The notes under the pieces: generated by a model
Databases searched by the model: none
What the model was told of the DNA's origin: nothing
Seen by the model: only the letters and a program-made list of their open reading frames with translations
Translations under genes and position numbers: made by a program
Shown: piece after piece, positions 34,117 through 59,900 of the stretch
How the letters are laid out: each line of letters begins with the position of its first letter
How positions within the stretch are numbered: position 1 is the stretch's first letter
Origin: Ornithodoros turicata
Taxonomy: Eukaryota > Arthropoda > Arachnida > Ixodida > Argasidae
Assembly (NCBI RefSeq): GCF_037126465.1
Contig: NC_088210.1
Coordinates: 16,455,511-16,519,510, forward strand
Length of the DNA: 64,000 bases
Reading direction: 5' to 3'

Positions 34117-34138
34117 ATCACACACACACACACACACT
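34117..34138. repeat. CA microsatellite
   Basis: A run of CA dinucleotides just downstream of the WDR33 stop codon. Confidence 0.7.
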
Positions 34139-34143
34139 CCCAG

Positions 34144-46336
<12,193 letters not shown>

Positions 46337-47002
46337 CTGAAGGTACGGAAATGCGAGTATAGGTTTGTTACTTGAGAGAAATGCATTGTATGCATTAGAA
46401 TGCGTCAAAATATTGGCACTTCGAGACAGCCTCTTAGGTTAATGACATTTTTTGTACACAATATACGCATACGCACATATACAATGACACAGCAGAGCAG
46501 CTCTGCTTTATGCTTAAAAAAACAACACATCAAAATACACAGTAAACACGTTGTGAGCTACAAGCTGGAAAAGATCGTAGACAATGCATCCACTTACAAC
46601 ATACATGTTGGCAGCATAATTTGATATGTCCATTCGTTATTCTTTATATTTCCAAATTTTTGGCGCGGTGCCAATTTTGTGTGTGATGAGTCCTACACAC
46701 GATATTCTTTTATTTTTTATTGACACGTGTCCCAAAATCCGACAATGTTCTCCCATCCTGTATACTTATGGTCACCTTCTATCAATCGTTGGACGCCTGT
46801 GCTATGAACCGTGGATGCGATACAAGATTTTCGAGCTAAAACATGAAATGCAATCCACGTGTACTAATGAATCTGGGCATTGCGCTGACATTTGTCCGGT
46901 ATGCTAACGTGACCGTATGACAATGCTCGGTATGTTCATGGTCAACGTGTGTTCCCCAATATAGGACTAAGCAGCGGTAGGTACAACGCACTCATACTTA
47001 CA

Positions 47003-49106
47003 CCTTCGCAAACTGAAATCTGGGCGTGCAGAGAAAGAGGTTTGTTCGATGTTATAGCACCGAGCTTCGTGGAGCCACGAAGACCATCTTCACTATGAGC
47101 GGGCACTTTCTTCAAAGTTCAAATGCAATGATTCGTGAGTCATAACACAGTAACTACCTAAAAACATCATTTTTTGTTGAATTCCGGAAATCTAGAGGCG
47201 TCATTCGTTTCGCATTTACCAAGAAACACGCCGCTAACCGCGAACACCAAAAGACGCCATTTTGCAAACAACACAATAACATCTCCGCAGATAATTATTG
47301 GACAATAAAAATAACAAAAATAACATTCAATTTAGCTTGCAAAGGCATTGTAGCGCAACTGTAGAAATATGGGAATAAAAGTCATGTAGCGTTTTTTGAA
47401 ATTCGAATTTCCTACAGGAAAAACGGAAAAACAACAACATCGGCAGACGGCGCGCAGCGCAGCTGAATGTTGGCGCGAAGTGCGAATGCGAAGTGTAGCG
47501 GGTGTAGCGTGCGTGGTAGCGTGTAGCATACAGCTTGGCATACAGCAGTCGAAGTCAAGGACATTTCGATTCGCAGAGCGCTTTAGAGTGCTCCGAAGTA
47601 ACGCTCGTTTGCGTATCGCTGTGTAGTGCGAATTATTGCATTCAAATCACTCGCTAAAAATAAAGTATACATTCATCAAAAAACAATAGGCCTTTTCTCT
47701 TGGTTTTTCTAATGTCTATTTATTTATTTTTGTCATCTTCTTTTGGTTTTGATGTACAATGCAATCTGTCATGATTTACGTACGATAGAGAAACTGTCTC
47801 AGATCAAGCAGTGTGGAGCTGTGGTTGTGCTCGAAGACTGATTTGTAGCAAAAGCAAAATTATTTTGTTACCGTATAAATACAAACAAACTACAGTAAGG
47901 GATTTTTCAAGCACCCCTCTATACCCACTTTTAAAAAATGTTGCAGCTTGCAACCGTCCACAAAAAAAGCAAGGGCAAATAAGCAGCAGGTGTCACACCC
48001 CCACCCCGAAACGAAAATCATGGGAATATTTCTGAGACTACCCATTCAGATTTATTTATTTTTCTTTCATTAGAATATTCTGTGAGGATGTCGCCCGCGA
48101 GTGAATATGTACATATATATGCCCGGACCCTACCATGCATATTGTTGGTGATGTGCTTCACAAGGTGCTACAAGGCAATGCAACAAGCATAAGTACTTGT
48201 GAGGAAGAGCTGCCAATCTCCAGGTAAATGCACTGCCGGAAATGAGAATCCGATCAATCCGGGGATGTTCCATCTTGGGTATAGTCGGTGTTCCGTAGGG
48301 GTGTGACACCCATATATGTCTGCTGATTTTCTGACTTTTTCCGCCTTTCTGGGACAGGTATCTTGCGAGTGTTGTAAGACCGTTATGGATGTGGGGGTGC
48401 TAGGAGATTTCCTGGGCCAATAAATCTCGAAAAATATATCATGCAACGCTCGGCATGCCCATCTGATGAAACTGATGGTGTCAGGTGAAGGCACACCCAC
48501 AAGGCACAAAGAAGGCTACTTTTCTAAAGAATGTTGGAAATTGGTTCCACTGAGTGAAGCCCTTTTTTCATTATAGGAGAAGCTTTTGTTTCTGTCCCAA
48601 ACTCTAATCGAAACTGGAACTACAAAAATAGTCATGTGATCAAACATTGCACCGGAGCAGCCACGGAATTTTCGAAATTGTTTTGTTTCTTCTTGCTACA
48701 TAATGACTACTGAAATATTATTGAGCTGGTAAAATTTCAATGTAAAAAATAAGTCCCCAATGGTTGTCTGGTTATTTTTTATGTGTTTAGAGTATGACGT
48801 CACTGATATGTGGGTAACGTTGACTTTTGGTGACGTTGTTGTTACGATTGGGTGCGGGACAGAAAAGTTCATTGAATCAGAAATATGAGCATGAATGAGG
48901 TTGTTTCACGAAGGTTTTGTTAGTGTTTTACCTCTGTTCTGCGGCCATTATCTTTCCTTTTGTCGTTGTTTTATGAAAGTGAATCTCTTTCGGGTTTAAT
49001 ATTCAGTACAGTTGAACAACAGGATAAGTGACCGTATTAGAAATCAGGAGCCGGCACACCTCGCCTGAATATCACTCACTTCCTTTCTTCAATTTCGACT
49101 GAAATT
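47003..49106. other. spacer between WDR33 and SSU72 start regions
   Basis: On the minus strand TGCGAAGGT then GTAAGTATG (cut at 47002) looks like the donor of a WDR33 leader exon; GACGCCATTTTGC near 47253 lies in a plausible promoter. The rest (47300-49106) has no supported exon. Spacing between the two start codons is 2.8 kb. Confidence 0.45.
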
Positions 49107-52100
49107 ATGCCCAGCTCTTTACGAATTGCCGTTGTATGCTCTAGCAATCAAAACAGGAGCATGGAAGCCCACGCATTCTTAAGGTTAGTCCCTGCCTTGT
49201 TCTGCGACGGGACTGTTCGTTCGGCAAAATGATTTAAGACTGTCAAAGTAGTATGAATAGAGAGATAACAGTTTAAAACCACGCATTTTGCATGCCAGGT
49301 ATGCCTGGTTTTGCGTAACATGAATCCTTTTTGGACTTTGAGAAGCTTGTGCACAAACCATGCTCTTTTCGTGTCCGACTTGTATCTTAATGTATACCGT
49401 TTTCCGTGCAGTAAAAAAGGTTTCAAAGTGCGCTCGTTTGGGTCCGGAGCACAGGTAAAGCTGCCTGGAACTGCTCCGGACAAACCGAACGTGTACGACT
49501 TCGGTGTCACCTACGAGCAGATGTACCAGGATCTTCTGGGCAAAGACAAAGCACTGTATCCTTTCCAGGGTGTAGTATGCACCACATAAACCCCTCCAAA
49601 CCAGTGTTGTGGATTTGACAAAAAAAAAAAAAAAAAAAAAAAAAAAACGGATTTAAATCAAATCTTCACTTTGAAGAGGACACTAAATCGAATACAAATC
49701 AAGTCCGGATTTAAATTGCTCGGAGTAAATCAAATCATGTCAAAGCGTGATTTATTTTCAGCCTACCAAATCAAATCCCTTTTTAAACCTGCATTTGTCA
49801 AATCCTTTGCAAATCTGGAAGAGGAGCTAAAGCCGAACAGCTGTGAAATAGTTTCGGAAACTTGGCCTCCGTTATACAAATCTCGAATTGTTATACAAAG
49901 CAGCGAAAGTGAAATGTCATCAGTAGATAAATTTACTGCAGCAAATCCAAGAAGATAGGGGAAGCTAGAAACCTGCAAACTGATGACAGCATCTAGCTTC
50001 GCTTTTCTCTCTTGTCCCTCTGACTAGTCTTTTAGATTGCAATGTGTGAAACGCTTTGCTAATTACTGGCTAGTCGTTGCGTATGGTACACATGGTATTT
50101 CTTGCTGTGCCACACAAAAACTTTTAAAGATCCATATGGAAGAGAGTGATGGGCACAGCACTGTACTATAGAGGTATATAGCACTGCAGGAATAGTGCTC
50201 CATAAAAAATATGGCAGGCATGCAAAGCGAGGGAGCTTTTCCAGTGACGCGTAGTGTACCGAAAAATGGTGCAGGAAATTTTATCCTACATATCCCTTCC
50301 AGGCACATAAAATTGAATTCACTCTGTCCTATACAACAACAAAATAATCTAAACCCTTCCAAAAAGAAAGGCAAGATTAATCTGTAATTTGTCAGCAAAA
50401 ACTTGATTCAATCCGAATCCAGATCGATAATTTCTCACCAATCTCCCGTGTCCACCATAGGGATTTAAATCCGGATTTAGATCAAATCCACGATTTCAAA
50501 TCCACAACACTGCTCCAAACAGACAATTTCTTAACCTGAGCTATCAGCTACACTCAAAATGGAATTCTCCACATGCTGGATCGAAATCGCCGGATCAAGT
50601 CCAATCCGGAGAGGTTTCAGAACTGCTATGAAATGTTCGACGTCATCTTTACCGTCGAAGAGAGAGTCTACGATCAAGTAGTTGAAGGTGAATTAGCTAG
50701 TGATAGCGTCACGGTACATGGTCTTCCAGTATACAGGGTGTTCTGTGAGAGGATGTCACCAAATTCCTAAAAATAGGTCTTACTTCAAGAAATTCTGAAA
50801 CTACTTGGAATACACTCTTACAGGCTTTTGTCACAGATTGAGACTGTTTGCATTTGTGGCACACATTAATTAAGCTAATTTGCATAATTAAACTAAAAAA
50901 TTGCCAAGCGACTGATTTTCGGCTGTCAAATTTTTGTAGAAATCTTGCGAAAAAACGGAATTTTAATTGGGATAGTGTTTTATGGTCCTAGGCTTCTGAA
51001 CTCTGGAATAAAAATGCTGCCTTTGCTTTGTAATTTTTAGAGTTTAAGTACGCAAATTAGCTTAATTAATGTCTGACACTAATGCAAACGGCCTCGATCT
51101 GTGGCAAAAGCCTGTATGTGTGTATTCCAGCTAGTAGTTTTATTTTTTTGAATAAAACTTATTTTTAGGAATTTAGTGACATCCTCCTCGTGGGACACCC
51201 TATATGGTACGTCTATTCTAACTTGGTGCTCCCTTTTTCCAGAACTTTCCAGCAGGGAGACTTGCGAGAATTCTCCTGTACACATAATCAACATTGACAT
51301 ACAAGACAACCACGAAGAAGCAACAATTGGTGCATTTCTCATCTGCGAAATGGCGCAACTGGTAATTAGTGCCAATAAAATAACTGGTGGCAATTTTCAT
51401 TTCCTCATGCAGGTTTCGGTTTTGGGACATATGCCTTCTGGTAAGAGAGGGTACGACAGTCTTATTCTTCAGGCATCCAGAAGTTGTGGAAGTTTGCAGA
51501 CCCCTTTTAATCCTTACATTCTGAAAATGCAAAAAGGAAAAAAGGAAAATCAGTGGTACCTGTGACACAAATAAATTGGGCAGAGAGGGTATACGAAAGA
51601 ATACTTTTGTTCCATCAGTATCCTCGAGTGAAAGACTGTACCTTGACAATGGCTGACATCTTTCAATGTGGAAGGAAAAATTCTTGCACTTTGGTGTCAC
51701 TTTGAAGCTGGCACACACAGAACTATTTCAGAGGCTGTCATAAGATGTGAAAAGCACTGCTGATGCTGACCGTACGGTTTGAAGATACTGGACCAACAAC
51801 CTCAAGGTCACGAAGCCTCTGTGATCAGTCCGTAGCATAAGAAAATGTTGTGCAGGGGTGCATTGTGTTGGCCTCTCTCCCTCCCTCTGAAGTCTCCCTC
51901 GGACACCACATAACAGCTCAACGCTGTTTCCACTGTCTGAAACGTTGTTTGAACCGTCTCCTTTGGAAACAACGAAGCTGTCTTGTCACATTCTTTCTTT
52001 CTTTTTTTCATCACATCACCATCGTCTTGTCACATTAATTTTAATCTCCAGAACATCCTGAAGTCATTCTTTAAACTGCATTTTGATTCTTGGAAAAAGG

Positions 52101-54332
52101 AATAAGGTCACAGAGGGGAGCCGCCCAGGTAACTAATCAGTTGACAGAAAAAAATGCAGTTGAAAAAAATAAAGCTTCAGAGACGAGGCATCACCTTGTC
52201 GCTTCCAAACAAGTTTACGATAAATATTCTGGCAATGGAAACAGCAGTGGGCTACGTGTGTTGTTTTTGGTGAGGAACTAACTTTATGTTGACTAAGTTC
52301 AAAATTTGCAAGCGCTATAAAACTAATTTTCACAAATTTCGCCATCCACCAATCCACCTTCATTCTCAACTCTCGACTGTACGTTCGATTGTCGACGTTG
52401 AATTCACCAAAGATGGGTCTTCCGATTCTACGTGGGTATTGCAGAGAAGTGATACCCACTCACGATTCCCGAAGTCCCGGTGAAGCCTGGGACGTTCATC
52501 ATTCTGATCCAGACGAGCCCCGCGGTATAGCCGCATAGAACACGCATCACAAAATTAAAAATTTTGCAGAATGTTCCCTAAACATCCCGCCTGGCAAATT
52601 ATTAAGACAGCTGATAGAAAACACTTTTATGGTATTTTGATTTTTAAACCATAAATCTATTCCGCATAAGTTTTGATCAGTCCTCCTACACTGGTGTCAG
52701 TTTCTGGATGACGGACCACTACGCAGGACTGTGAGAAACATTTGGCGGTGTTTTTGTAGGGTGCGAGAAGAAGAGTAATTAGGGTTGACCAGGCCACCAG
52801 TTTAGCACCGGTAACATTTTAAAGTTACTCTCGCTCTTTTTGGTTCAGCACAGTTTATGCCACAGGTACCACTGACTTTTATTAAGACTGGTTTTGAATT
52901 ATGGTCTGCATGCCTTCAAAACATCTGGATGCTTGGACTACTGTACATTATCCACAATGCAGAAAGGTAGGGCAGAAAATAATACACTGATGGCATGAGA
53001 CTGGTCATTTTAAGTAGACGCTGCCTTTTCATGCTTGGAATACTCCATTCAGTTTGAAAGTCTGCTGTATGAGCGGGATCATCAATCCAGGACCCCGTTG
53101 GCAAGAGGGTCAGAGACGTCCCGAGGCAAGCCTCCGCGTGTCCCTCCTCAAGTACACGCTCTGTACACAAGAAAGTAGCTCATATGCTGTTCTGAGCTCA
53201 AAATTCTCTTGATTCTGGTTTTATTGTCCAACCGAGCTCCCGGAACCTGCAGTCCGGCGCCCCCTCTGGCGAAGGCACCCGTCCAGTGGAACGGCCCTGA
53301 TCTTAAAATTCACAGGGGCATCGAGTAGCTTTCATGCACCCCTTGCGTGTCAGGATAAGGGGCGGTGCTGAACTTGAAAACGTTAGCAAGGTTGGGTATT
53401 GAAGCTTAAGCACATGAACGATTTTGGAACTCTATGTACAGGTGGGAACTTTATTGTGGATGAATTTGTTTGCTGATATGGAAAATGTTCTCGGGCGGGT
53501 GAGGACATTGCGAGAAAACGTTAGAAAAACAGTGGATAGAAAAGTTTGCACTTGTGGAGTTTCATATCCCGGACTTCTTTGAGATCTGCTCAGAAGACAT
53601 TCTCTTTCACGTGGGCCAGACTAAAAAAAGTTTGCGGATAATTGCTGAGTAGATATCAGGGTGTCCAGTTTCCCTAGAGAATATAGAGCAAACATTGCAA
53701 ACTTAATGACCATCTCCCAAACATGGCACAGTGGTTAGGATGACCGCTTTCGACGCAGGGACTGGGAGGTGACGCGAGTTCGAATCCCACCACCGGCTGT
53801 GCTGTCTCGGGTTTTCCCTGGGTTATCCGGCAGACTTTCCAGATGTATGTTGGCATAGTTCCCCTTGAAGTCGGCCCAGGGTACATACTAACCCCCCCCC
53901 CCCCCCCCCCCTCCCTTCCTGCTGACCTCTCTCCACATCTGTACCAGGCCAGGCCAAAATTACACACAACATGTCTGAAGACAAAAAAGTTTAGGTTTCT
54001 GTATAGTATGGTTAGAAGACTGGTTAGTGATTTTTCGCTTCAGATTTTGTCCACCTTTTTGTGTATGATACCGAAAACTGCAATCTAGAGTTCTGTAGCA
54101 TCCAGCAAAGTGCGTAGACAATAGCGCAGATTGCTTTGAAGCAGTTTCGAACAGTTTTAGTTGTGAAACTCTGCAATGCACAGAACAAGCACAAAGTGTT
54201 TCAAAGTTTTGTTTCCCCCCGCGTTTTCAGATGTCTGACTCGGATGACCTCGACAACGATATCGATGAGCTGATCCAAGAATTTGAAGCGAAGGCTCAAC
54301 GTCCTATACTACACACGGTTCAGTTCTACTGA
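49107..54332 (+). CDS. SSU72: SSU72, RNA polymerase II CTD Ser5 phosphatase
   Basis: SSU72 removes Ser5 (and Ser7) phosphates from the RNA polymerase II tail and belongs to the cleavage/polyadenylation machinery. Exons 49107-49183, 49412-49555, 50548-50687, 51243-51361 and 54231-54332 join in frame to 193 residues, against 194 in human. The phosphatase loop CSSNQNR (C11 to R17, CX5R) is intact. Conserved blocks: KLPGTAPDKPNVYDF, MLDRNRRIKSNPERFQNCYE, EERVYDQVVE, NIDIQDNHEEATIGAFLICE and the C-terminal IDELIQEFEAKAQRPILHT. The start ATG gives MPSSLRIAVVCSSNQNRSME, aligned with the human start. Introns 2 and 3 each hold a transposon and intron 4 a SINE. A variant signal ATTAAA lies at 54492-54497. 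Confidence 0.97.
49602..50512. mobile_element. hAT-type non-autonomous element with 8-bp target duplication
   Basis: Ends CAGTGTTGTGGATTTGA and its exact inverse TCAAATCCACAACACTG, flanked on both sides by CTCCAAAC, an 8-bp duplication as expected for the hAT superfamily. The motif GGATTTAAATC or GATTTAAATC recurs within 150 bp of both ends; the interior has no transposase frame. It fills most of SSU72 intron 2. Confidence 0.85.
50734..51202. mobile_element. foldback element, CAGGGTG ends
   Basis: TATA/CAGGGTGTTCTGTGAGAGGA and TGTCACCAAATTCCTAAAAA at the left pair with TTTTTAGGAATTTAGTGACA and GGGACACCCTATA at the right. Inner arms GATTGAGACTGTTTGCAT and GCAAACGGCCTCGATC. In SSU72 intron 3. 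Confidence 0.75.
53723..53905 (+). mobile_element. tRNA-derived SINE (Ruka-like), complete head
   Basis: Head GGCACAGTGGTTAGGATGAC (box A) and GAGTTCGAATCCCACC (box B); body GGCTGTGCTGTCTCGGGTTT, TATGTTGGCATAGTTCCCC and GAAGTCGGCCCAGGG; ends in a C-homopolymer. It is the best-preserved copy in the window and lies in SSU72 intron 4. Confidence 0.75.
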
Positions 54333-54726
54333 TGACGCTTGCCTTGTGATGGTAATGAACTGCCGTTGTAGATGCCAATGGATGTGACCAAGTCCGCATC
54401 GAAAAATTGTACATTTGAGTGAATGTGTCGTGGCTCAAAGCAAACTTTTTCTCTGCTCCAGACTTTCTTACGTGTTTCGTGGTGACGTTGTATTAAATTA
54501 ATGGGCGAATGCCTCGGGGATTTCGTGTCAACGTGAAAAATGTGACGGGAGATGTAATAAGGGAAGGGAAATGTTCAGTATTGTTTGTGGCTTTTGGTGG
54601 AGTAATTTTGTTTCACAGATGCAGCAGAGTTGAACAAGTGTGCCAGAGTTTAGAGCTTTTGATACTACTGGGATTTTCATAAAGTTATAGGTGAATATAA
54701 AAGACTTACTTACAAAACCCTAAAAG

Positions 54727-54945
54727 GAGAACTTCACCACATAACACGCTGAAGCACAGGATGATACTGCTGTCAACCTCGATTTGTGGAAAGTGCAAAG
54801 TATTTCCTTTGCGAGATTAACATACTGGTCACCGCACAAGTGTCACAAAAAGGCATGCACCTCCCTTTTCCAACAAATCGAGAGAGAACGATGTCGTTCG
54901 GGGTGATGGTTGACTAGAAGCGTGTTATGTGGGGAACAGTGTAGC
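54727..54945. mobile_element. palindromic MITE, diverged type A
   Basis: GAGAACTTCACCACATAACA and CGCTGAAGC at the left; GATGGTTGACTAGAAGCGTG and TTATGTGGGGAAC at the right. It is the only near-complete member of this family seen right of 27 kb. Confidence 0.65.
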
Positions 54946-55559
54946 GCAGGTGCATTATGACTGTACGTAAAACTTAAGTGTGAACTACCATAATTGGATG
55001 CTCTGCCAGTTCCAGTCAGAGACAAATAAATATCAACCAATGCAAACATTTCATGTCTTGATTGTTTCTCTCTTAAGTATGGGACAAATAGCCACGTGCT
55101 TCAGTCACGGTGGTGTGGTGAAGCTTCAACACAGTGCATCAGACAATGTGATGAGCTAACAGTATATGGAACCGAAACCAGGACTAAAGTGCTGTCACAT
55201 GCTTTCTTGTGCTGCTTAGAGTCACTGTGCAATATATTTAAACTAAATTTGCATTCAATTATTTAGAATTGAATTTTATAGCCAGCACTTCTGCCACAGT
55301 GACGTCACCGTCAGCAGTAATTAAACTACCAATTCAAGACTAGGCTTGCTGATGTCATCTTATTGCATCTCAAGATGGTCCTCAATCAGCTACATCTCAG
55401 TTGCACACCACTGAGACGTCTGGAAAGGTGTGGTAGTTCGTAGTTGCGTTGCCGTGAAACTGAAGTCAGATGTGAACATGTGCTTTTCTTGTTTACCTCA
55501 AAACATATGACACCCTGCTACATGAGTCTTGCATCTGACTTCTCTACACGTCTTCGTCT

Positions 55560-55665
55560 ACTCGTCTGGAAAGTCTTCGGAAAACCCAGGGAAAACCTCA
55601 GAGAGCACAACCAGTGGTAGGATTCAAACCCACCATGCCCTAGTCTCCAGCATGACCTTGGTTGC
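55560..55665 (-). mobile_element. SINE fragment (Ruka-like), reverse
   Basis: TCGTCTGGAAAGTCTTCGGA, AACCCAGGGAAAACCTCAGA and GGTAGGATTCAAACCCACCA match the reversed SINE body and box B. Confidence 0.6.
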
Positions 55666-56949
55666 CGCCAACAAGCGGGGCACCTGACAGGAGCACACAG
55701 AAAGCGCTTCAGTCATGACCATTCTTTCAAACTAAGCCGTTAACCTGACCTGCTAAAATGCACCATGCGAAGTTATTCACTCGACAGATGCATACATATC
55801 CCAGAATTCAATTTTGAATCATTGAATCAATCAATCAATGAATCAATAAAATCAATTTTGAATCATTTTTGACCACGTGCAACAGTGGCAATGCCCGCAA
55901 CTAGCCACCGGAGTCGTTTTGACGTCATCGCGGTGCAACCCGATAACTGGTCTGCTTGTTTGGAGAAGCGTCGTCTGCTACACAGAGAGAGAACTGGGAG
56001 TAGAAACGAAAAAAAAAAAAAAAAAGTGTGAAAAGGCGCCGCCCCTTGATTGGAGTGCGGTCTCTCTCGTAATCCTGATGACATCATAATCCTGCTCCTC
56101 CTCGTTTCGGCCCGCAGAGCGAGTCGAGCGGGAACGGGCGCGTTGATGTTTGGCGGCGTTTTATTCGAAGGAAAATACTGCGTACAGAGAATTGTTTTGC
56201 GTTAGTTGTCACGTCAGGTTACATCCTTTTGTAATTCGCCAGAAAGAGAAAATCTTTTGGATGGCTTTCTGGGCTCCCTAGCAGAAGGGCAGGCAGAAGA
56301 AGCAACCTACCTTGGTGAATTAGAATCCGAGGCGCACAACCACCGAAACGTCAAGATCGGACACCTCACTGACTCTATACTCTAATTCATCGTCAGTCGT
56401 AAATTCTGGATCATAACAAGCCTCACCATTGTCGCTCTCGAATAATCGCTGCAGTGTTTCATCACTGGTGAGACTCCTGCTTCTCCGCGATCATGTGTTC
56501 TTGTACAAAAAATGCGCTCCTGCGCAAATTGCCACCGCAAATACTGGATTACCACTGCCATCTGTCGTTAAAAGGACCAACTAGACGAGTGGAGCATTGA
56601 CAGTGTCGCAATCTATTGGCATGCTTCTAAAACAAGTGCTTGTCGGGAAGCCGGCGGATGACCGTCTTCTTCCGCTTTGGCCCCCTTCACGGAGGCCGGT
56701 GGATCGCCGGCTTCGGAAGCGGATGGGTTAACCCGCTCGGTCATGCTGCTGCTCAAATCGGTAAACGGCTCCAGTTCAGTGTGCGGTCACACCCTGTATG
56801 TATCGTGTCAGTTTAACACGACACCAAGGTTCTTCTTACTGTGGTCATTGTCTATCATCAACCATCTGTCATCACCACCAACGGGAATTTTCATAAAGAG
56901 CTCGTACGTGGACGCAAGAATTACAAGTGCTAGCTTAAACTGCACCGTA

Positions 56950-56955
56950 TTTATT
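56950..56955 (-). terminator. polyadenylation signal of LSG1
   Basis: AATAAA on the minus strand, 24 bases after the LSG1 stop codon. Confidence 0.6.
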
Positions 56956-56978
56956 TACATTAGACGCAAACCCATATG

Positions 56979-59900
56979 TTACAGGTCATGAGCAGCATAG
57001 ACCCGACGCAGTTTTTCCCGCTTCTTGGTGTTGTGGTGTTTCTTCCACGGTTTGGAATTTCCAACTTCGGAAGAGCTTCCAGCCGTGCTCGGGACTTGAG
57101 CCGATGATGTTATACACGTTTTCCCTTTGGAGTGCACCTGAGATTCTCTCTGGGTACAAAAAATTAGAGCCACTTACCCCCCTTCACACACACTTTTGGA
57201 AAAACAGAAAACCCCAAAACAGAAGGGTTTAACTGTGTACAGTATACTGCACACTGTGTTGTGTCTAACCCAAACCGTACATAAGCTACTGTATACCACA
57301 TATAATAGTATATGTTGTTGGGCTAGTTGGTTTATATCTAAGAAAACTGGTGACTTGGTTCCAAATACATAAACAAAGGTGATAGAATTTCTAGATTATA
57401 AAGTTTGTGACTGCATTATTAGTGACAGCACGGGGAAGCCTGTTGTTCTTTCTTGCTTATTTAAACATTTGACTGCAGCTGAATAAACATAGTTGAAAGT
57501 GAGCACCTGTCCTGTCCGGTTCTATGTGTTGTGTCGTAATACCATCACCAGTTTTGTTAGCTATACCAATGTATATAGTTTGTCCAATCTCTACAAGAGG
57601 AGACACTATCCTAGACTTATAGAAATTTCCATGAGTACAATTAATTGCCTTTTTTAGGCTACTTTTTCCACAAGTGCAAGTCACCCATTGCTTAATTATT
57701 GCCTTCATGAGGAAGCGTGGGAACAACAGACATGATGCCTCCCAGAATAATTCCAGTGCTATATCTTGTACCCAGCATATAATCTATACCCATTTCAACA
57801 TTATTTCAGTGCATCACTTGGTGTACCACACTGACCAAATTCAAGCACCTTTTCTGAACTTTATTCTTATTACAAATGAGATTATTATCTATTGAAGCAG
57901 CACCCCCATCTCTCTTGAGAGAACAGGTGAGGGTACAATGATCCTCAATTTTCCTATGTTAACCGATACGATGGCTGATGAACCATGTTTTATTCCTCTT
58001 TTTGAGGAACAGCAAGCTGACCTTCATCTGGCTAATATTCCCTCTCTCATAATACACCTATCCCTCCTCTTTGTTGGGTGAAATGCTTTATTTTTATGCA
58101 ACAAATATTTATATCTTACCTTTTTGAAGAAGTCCTTGTCAATGTCTCTGCTGGTAGTCTTCCTTGCCTGTGAAGGTGCACATGGTTACAAAAGAACCTG
58201 GATGACTTTATGAAACGAAGAACTGAAGCAATTAATGCTTTCATAATTATAAACAACATGTCGGCAGACAAAAACATGTCTCGAAATACTTACCCACTCT
58301 TTTCTTGGCTGCTGTGTGCCCGTCGTAGAGGCCTTTGTTCGACTGTCTGGGGGGTACACATGGTACTTGTCCTGAGGTACTCCAGGCGGTGCAGTACAGA
58401 AGACTAGCTTGCCATTCACAAAGTCCTTCAAGATGTACCGCGATGATCTAGGATTGTCCGGCACACCACTGGGTGTCATGTAGCCCCTCATGTCTGCGTG
58501 CAGTATGCATACGGCGTAATGTAGAGGCATAGTTTACCACAGGGGTTTAAAAAAAAAAAAAAGATAAAAATAATTTTTATATATATTCTTTATATATAAA
58601 TGTATTTAAAAGTTATTTTTATCTATTTTTTATATAGTTATATATAAATATATATGTTTATATTTATATATAAATATATAGAGAAAAATATAGATATTTA
58701 AAATATTTTTAACATAAACAGATAAAAAAAACTGTGAGAGCAGCACTTACACTATTTTTGCAGGCGGGCCAGACTAAGTACTAGTCATGTAACTATTGAA
58801 TGAGTAATTATCGTAACTTCAATTATTAGCTTTTTAACGATGTTTTCAAGAAAATGCGAGATAGCAAAATTGGAGGCAATAATTATTTGAATCCACCCTC
58901 TTTTTAAAAATCCTGAAATCAGCATGTACGTTGATATAAATCGCCAAATTTTGATATGCAAATGGCCGAAACCAGAACTACGCAAAACAGGGTGCATTTA
59001 GATAATGACTGGCTCCAATTCTGCTATCTTGCGTTTCCCTGAAAACATCTGATGAACAAGCTCATTAATGAATTTTAGGTAATTATTCATCCAGTAGGAG
59101 AGAGACCGTTCTACGTGCACGAGGGGAAAGGGAAAATGTGAAGGGCTGCGTGAAAGGCTGTCCTACTTGCATAGCATATACAGTGCAGAAGTATACACAG
59201 TGTCTGACTTTTATAGTTAATTCAATGAAGTAGCATGGTAGGTAAAAGTACTTACAGCCATAAGCATTCAGCAACTCCTCTGAATTTGGTGGCCTGTCCG
59301 GGTTTTCAGTCTCATGTGGAGGTGGTAGCATTATGCCATAGGTACACTCCAGGATGTGCCTTGGGATGAGACTGGCAACGTTCCGCTTTGTCAAGGAACC
59401 TCGGAAGCGGGGATGCTCTTAAGAGAACGCCCGACAAAAACATCTACTGTTGCCAATATTCTAGTCGTTTTGCCAAATCGAACATCCAGCGGCAACCTCG
59501 TATCACCAGCGTCACTAGCGATTCGAACTGCTGTTTGTGGTACTTCACGGGAGTAGACATCATCACTGCTCTTGAAGGGCTAGTTTGCTCTACAAAGCAT
59601 CAATTCGTAGATCTTCGTTTTCTTAGGTAGCGGATTCCCTTATTTACTAAACAACTGCATCATATTTTGCTTACTTGAGTGGTATAATTTATTATCGGTA
59701 TTACGAGTCATTAATGACTCATACGGTTCAATGACTGGCTTCTAATTAGAATCCACACGACTTGAAATTGTCATGAAGATAGACTTGTGTGTCATCAGCA
59801 TTACAATGTTGCGATAACATGAGGGCATTCCTACGGCAACACACCATTTACACGTGACTTCAACTCCGTGAATAGTCTGTTTCTGCTACAGAACCCGGCA

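Larger units (their letters stand above)
30946..34143. other. spacer between gene B and WDR33
   Basis: Contains the gene B polyadenylation signal, a MITE copy (31172-31380), a large foldback (31381-32345), a two-exon minus-strand candidate (32470-32995), a CpG-rich promoter-like patch at 33150-33300, and 33300-34140 where I see only weak open frames in several phases and a CA microsatellite (34117-34138). Confidence 0.5.
54333..56949. other. intergenic, SSU72 to LSG1 (converging genes)
   Basis: Contains the SSU72 3' UTR, a type A palindromic MITE (54727-54945), a reversed SINE fragment (55560-55665), and a minus-strand open stretch at 56340-56500 (TSDETLQRLFESDN, TTDDELEYRVSEVS) that resembles the acidic N-terminus of piggyBac-like transposases but is too short to name. 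The rest is unassigned. Confidence 0.5.

Noticed and set aside
56340..56500. piggyBac-type transposase start
   Set aside because: A short acidic stretch resembles such N-termini, but there is no catalytic core, terminal repeat or TTAA flank.
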